Source: Pacificibacter marinus (lineage in GTDB: Bacteria > Pseudomonadota > Alphaproteobacteria > Rhodobacterales > Rhodobacteraceae). From it: a DNA stretch of 64,000 nucleotides. The notes under the pieces are model-generated. The model ran no database searches and was not told where the DNA came from. It saw only the letters and a list, made by a program, of their open reading frames with translations. A program made the position numbers and the translations under genes. The stretch spans positions 124,001 to 188,000 of the forward strand of contig NZ_JAHKPU010000020.1 of NCBI RefSeq assembly GCF_018860505.1, read 5' to 3'. Of this stretch, positions 63,532 to 64,000 are shown piece by piece. Every line of letters starts with the position of its first letter. Within the stretch, counting starts at the first letter, position 1.

Positions 63532-64000
63532 GCGGGTGTAGAACTCACACCAACTTGCGCAGGACGCAACAAGCGATCGTGGATCATAAAGCCAACATTC
63601 ATCACCTGAATGATGTCGCCTGCTTTTGTGCCAGGTAGCGCAGCTTCGAACATAGCCTCGTGAATGTTCGGATCAAACTTATCGCCAACTTCTGGCGCAA
63701 GGGCATCGATGCCGTGCTTTTTAAACACGTTCAAAAGCTCGCGCATGGTCAGCTCGATACCTTCGATCAGCGCGGCTTGTGCTTCACGTTGCTCGTCGGT
63801 GATCGTATCAACCGCACGCTTGAGATTGTCGAACACAGGCAGCATATCTCGTGCAAGCTTTGAGCCACCGTAGTTTTCCGCGTCTTTACGATCACGCTCG
63901 CCGCGTTTACGCAAGTTTTCGGCATCTGCCATAGCCCGCATAAAGCGGTCTCGCATCTCGTCACGCTCAGCGCGCAACTTTTCGATTTCTTCTTCGCTTG
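63528..64000 (-). CDS. grpE: Nucleotide exchange factor GrpE (5' part outside window)
   Basis: The visible about 157 residues are the central coiled coil and the C-terminal beta domain of GrpE, which releases ADP from DnaK. The long helix contains RFMRAMADAENLRKRGERDR, and the C-terminal part has HGIDALAPEVGDKFDPNIHE and the motif DIIQVMNVGFMIHDRLLRPA, all typical. The reading frame continues through the window edge, so the true start is missing. grpE is about 39 kb from dnaKJ in this genome. Confidence 0.93.
   Translation of the reverse strand, partial: SEEEIEKLRAERDEMRDRFMRAMADAENLRKRGERDRKDAENYGGSKLARDMLPVFDNLKRAVDTITDEQREAQAALIEGIELTMRELLNVFKKHGIDALAPEVGDKFDPNIHEAMFEAALPGTKAGDIIQVMNVGFMIHDRLLRPAQVGVSSTPA

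Noticed and set aside
1-64000. tRNA, rRNA, CRISPR or intact insertion sequences
   Set aside because: Reading all gaps showed no cloverleaf with T-loop consensus, no regularly spaced repeats and no transposase frame. A covariance-model search would be needed to exclude small RNAs.

Overview
The window reads as a chromosomal segment of a marine alphaproteobacterium of the Rhodobacterales (Roseobacter-type). The signs are the rimP-nusA-ylxR-infB order, the kdsD-lptCAB-hpf-ptsN order without rpoN, a GT14/DUF5928 protein beside a NodH-like sulfotransferase, a dnaK promoter matching the alphaproteobacterial RpoH consensus, and a base composition near half G+C by eye. I saw no tRNA, rRNA, CRISPR array, prophage or intact insertion sequence. 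Both ends cut genes: a TonB-dependent receptor on the left and grpE on the right.

Layout. 1-7350 is an iron-uptake island: the end of an outer-membrane receptor, then a compact minus-strand operon coding for a siderophore-binding protein, two permeases, an ATPase, ExbB, two ExbD proteins and TonB, with a divergent DUF2218 gene. 7590-12434 holds an RNase D-like gene and the Kdo/LPS-export genes kdsD-lptC-lptA-lptB followed by hpf and ptsN. 12444-22434 is a surface-glycan region: sulfotransferase, GT14-DUF5928 protein, two paralogous GT2 enzymes, galE, galU, kdsB, cysQ and a divergent capsule-type ABC permease. 22435-26748 carries dnaK, dnaJ and radC. 26711-34203 holds a binding-protein/OmpA fusion, secA, a parvulin, argJ, mutT and a 40-codon gene that I found by direct reading.

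34301-39693 is the translation/transcription operon rimP-nusA-ylxR-infB. 39848-46000 is metabolic: pip, ubiG, marR-nitrilase-grxC-comF, a methyltransferase and hemH. 46061-53670 mixes envelope and RNA or stress genes: two L,D-transpeptidases around a CAP lipoprotein, a 5-methyluridine methyltransferase, the CCA enzyme, two Nudix enzymes, Hsp33 and a REC-PP2C phosphatase, with an Hpt protein divergent from it. 54147-64000 holds ilvA with a membrane protein, argG, a PfkB kinase, maeB, mutS and grpE.

How the genes work together. The iron operon packs outer-membrane energisation and inner-membrane import into one transcript, and one of its two ExbD proteins has Asn where the proton-path Asp should be. 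The glycan region supplies UDP-glucose and UDP-galactose (galU, galE), CMP-Kdo (kdsB), glycosyltransferases, a probable PAPS-dependent sulfotransferase and a nucleotidase that could clear its PAP by-product (cysQ). This suggests a sulfated, possibly Kdo-linked surface polysaccharide. That proposal is an inference from neighbourhood and families. It and the 40-codon gene with its palindromic upstream region are the most interesting leads here.
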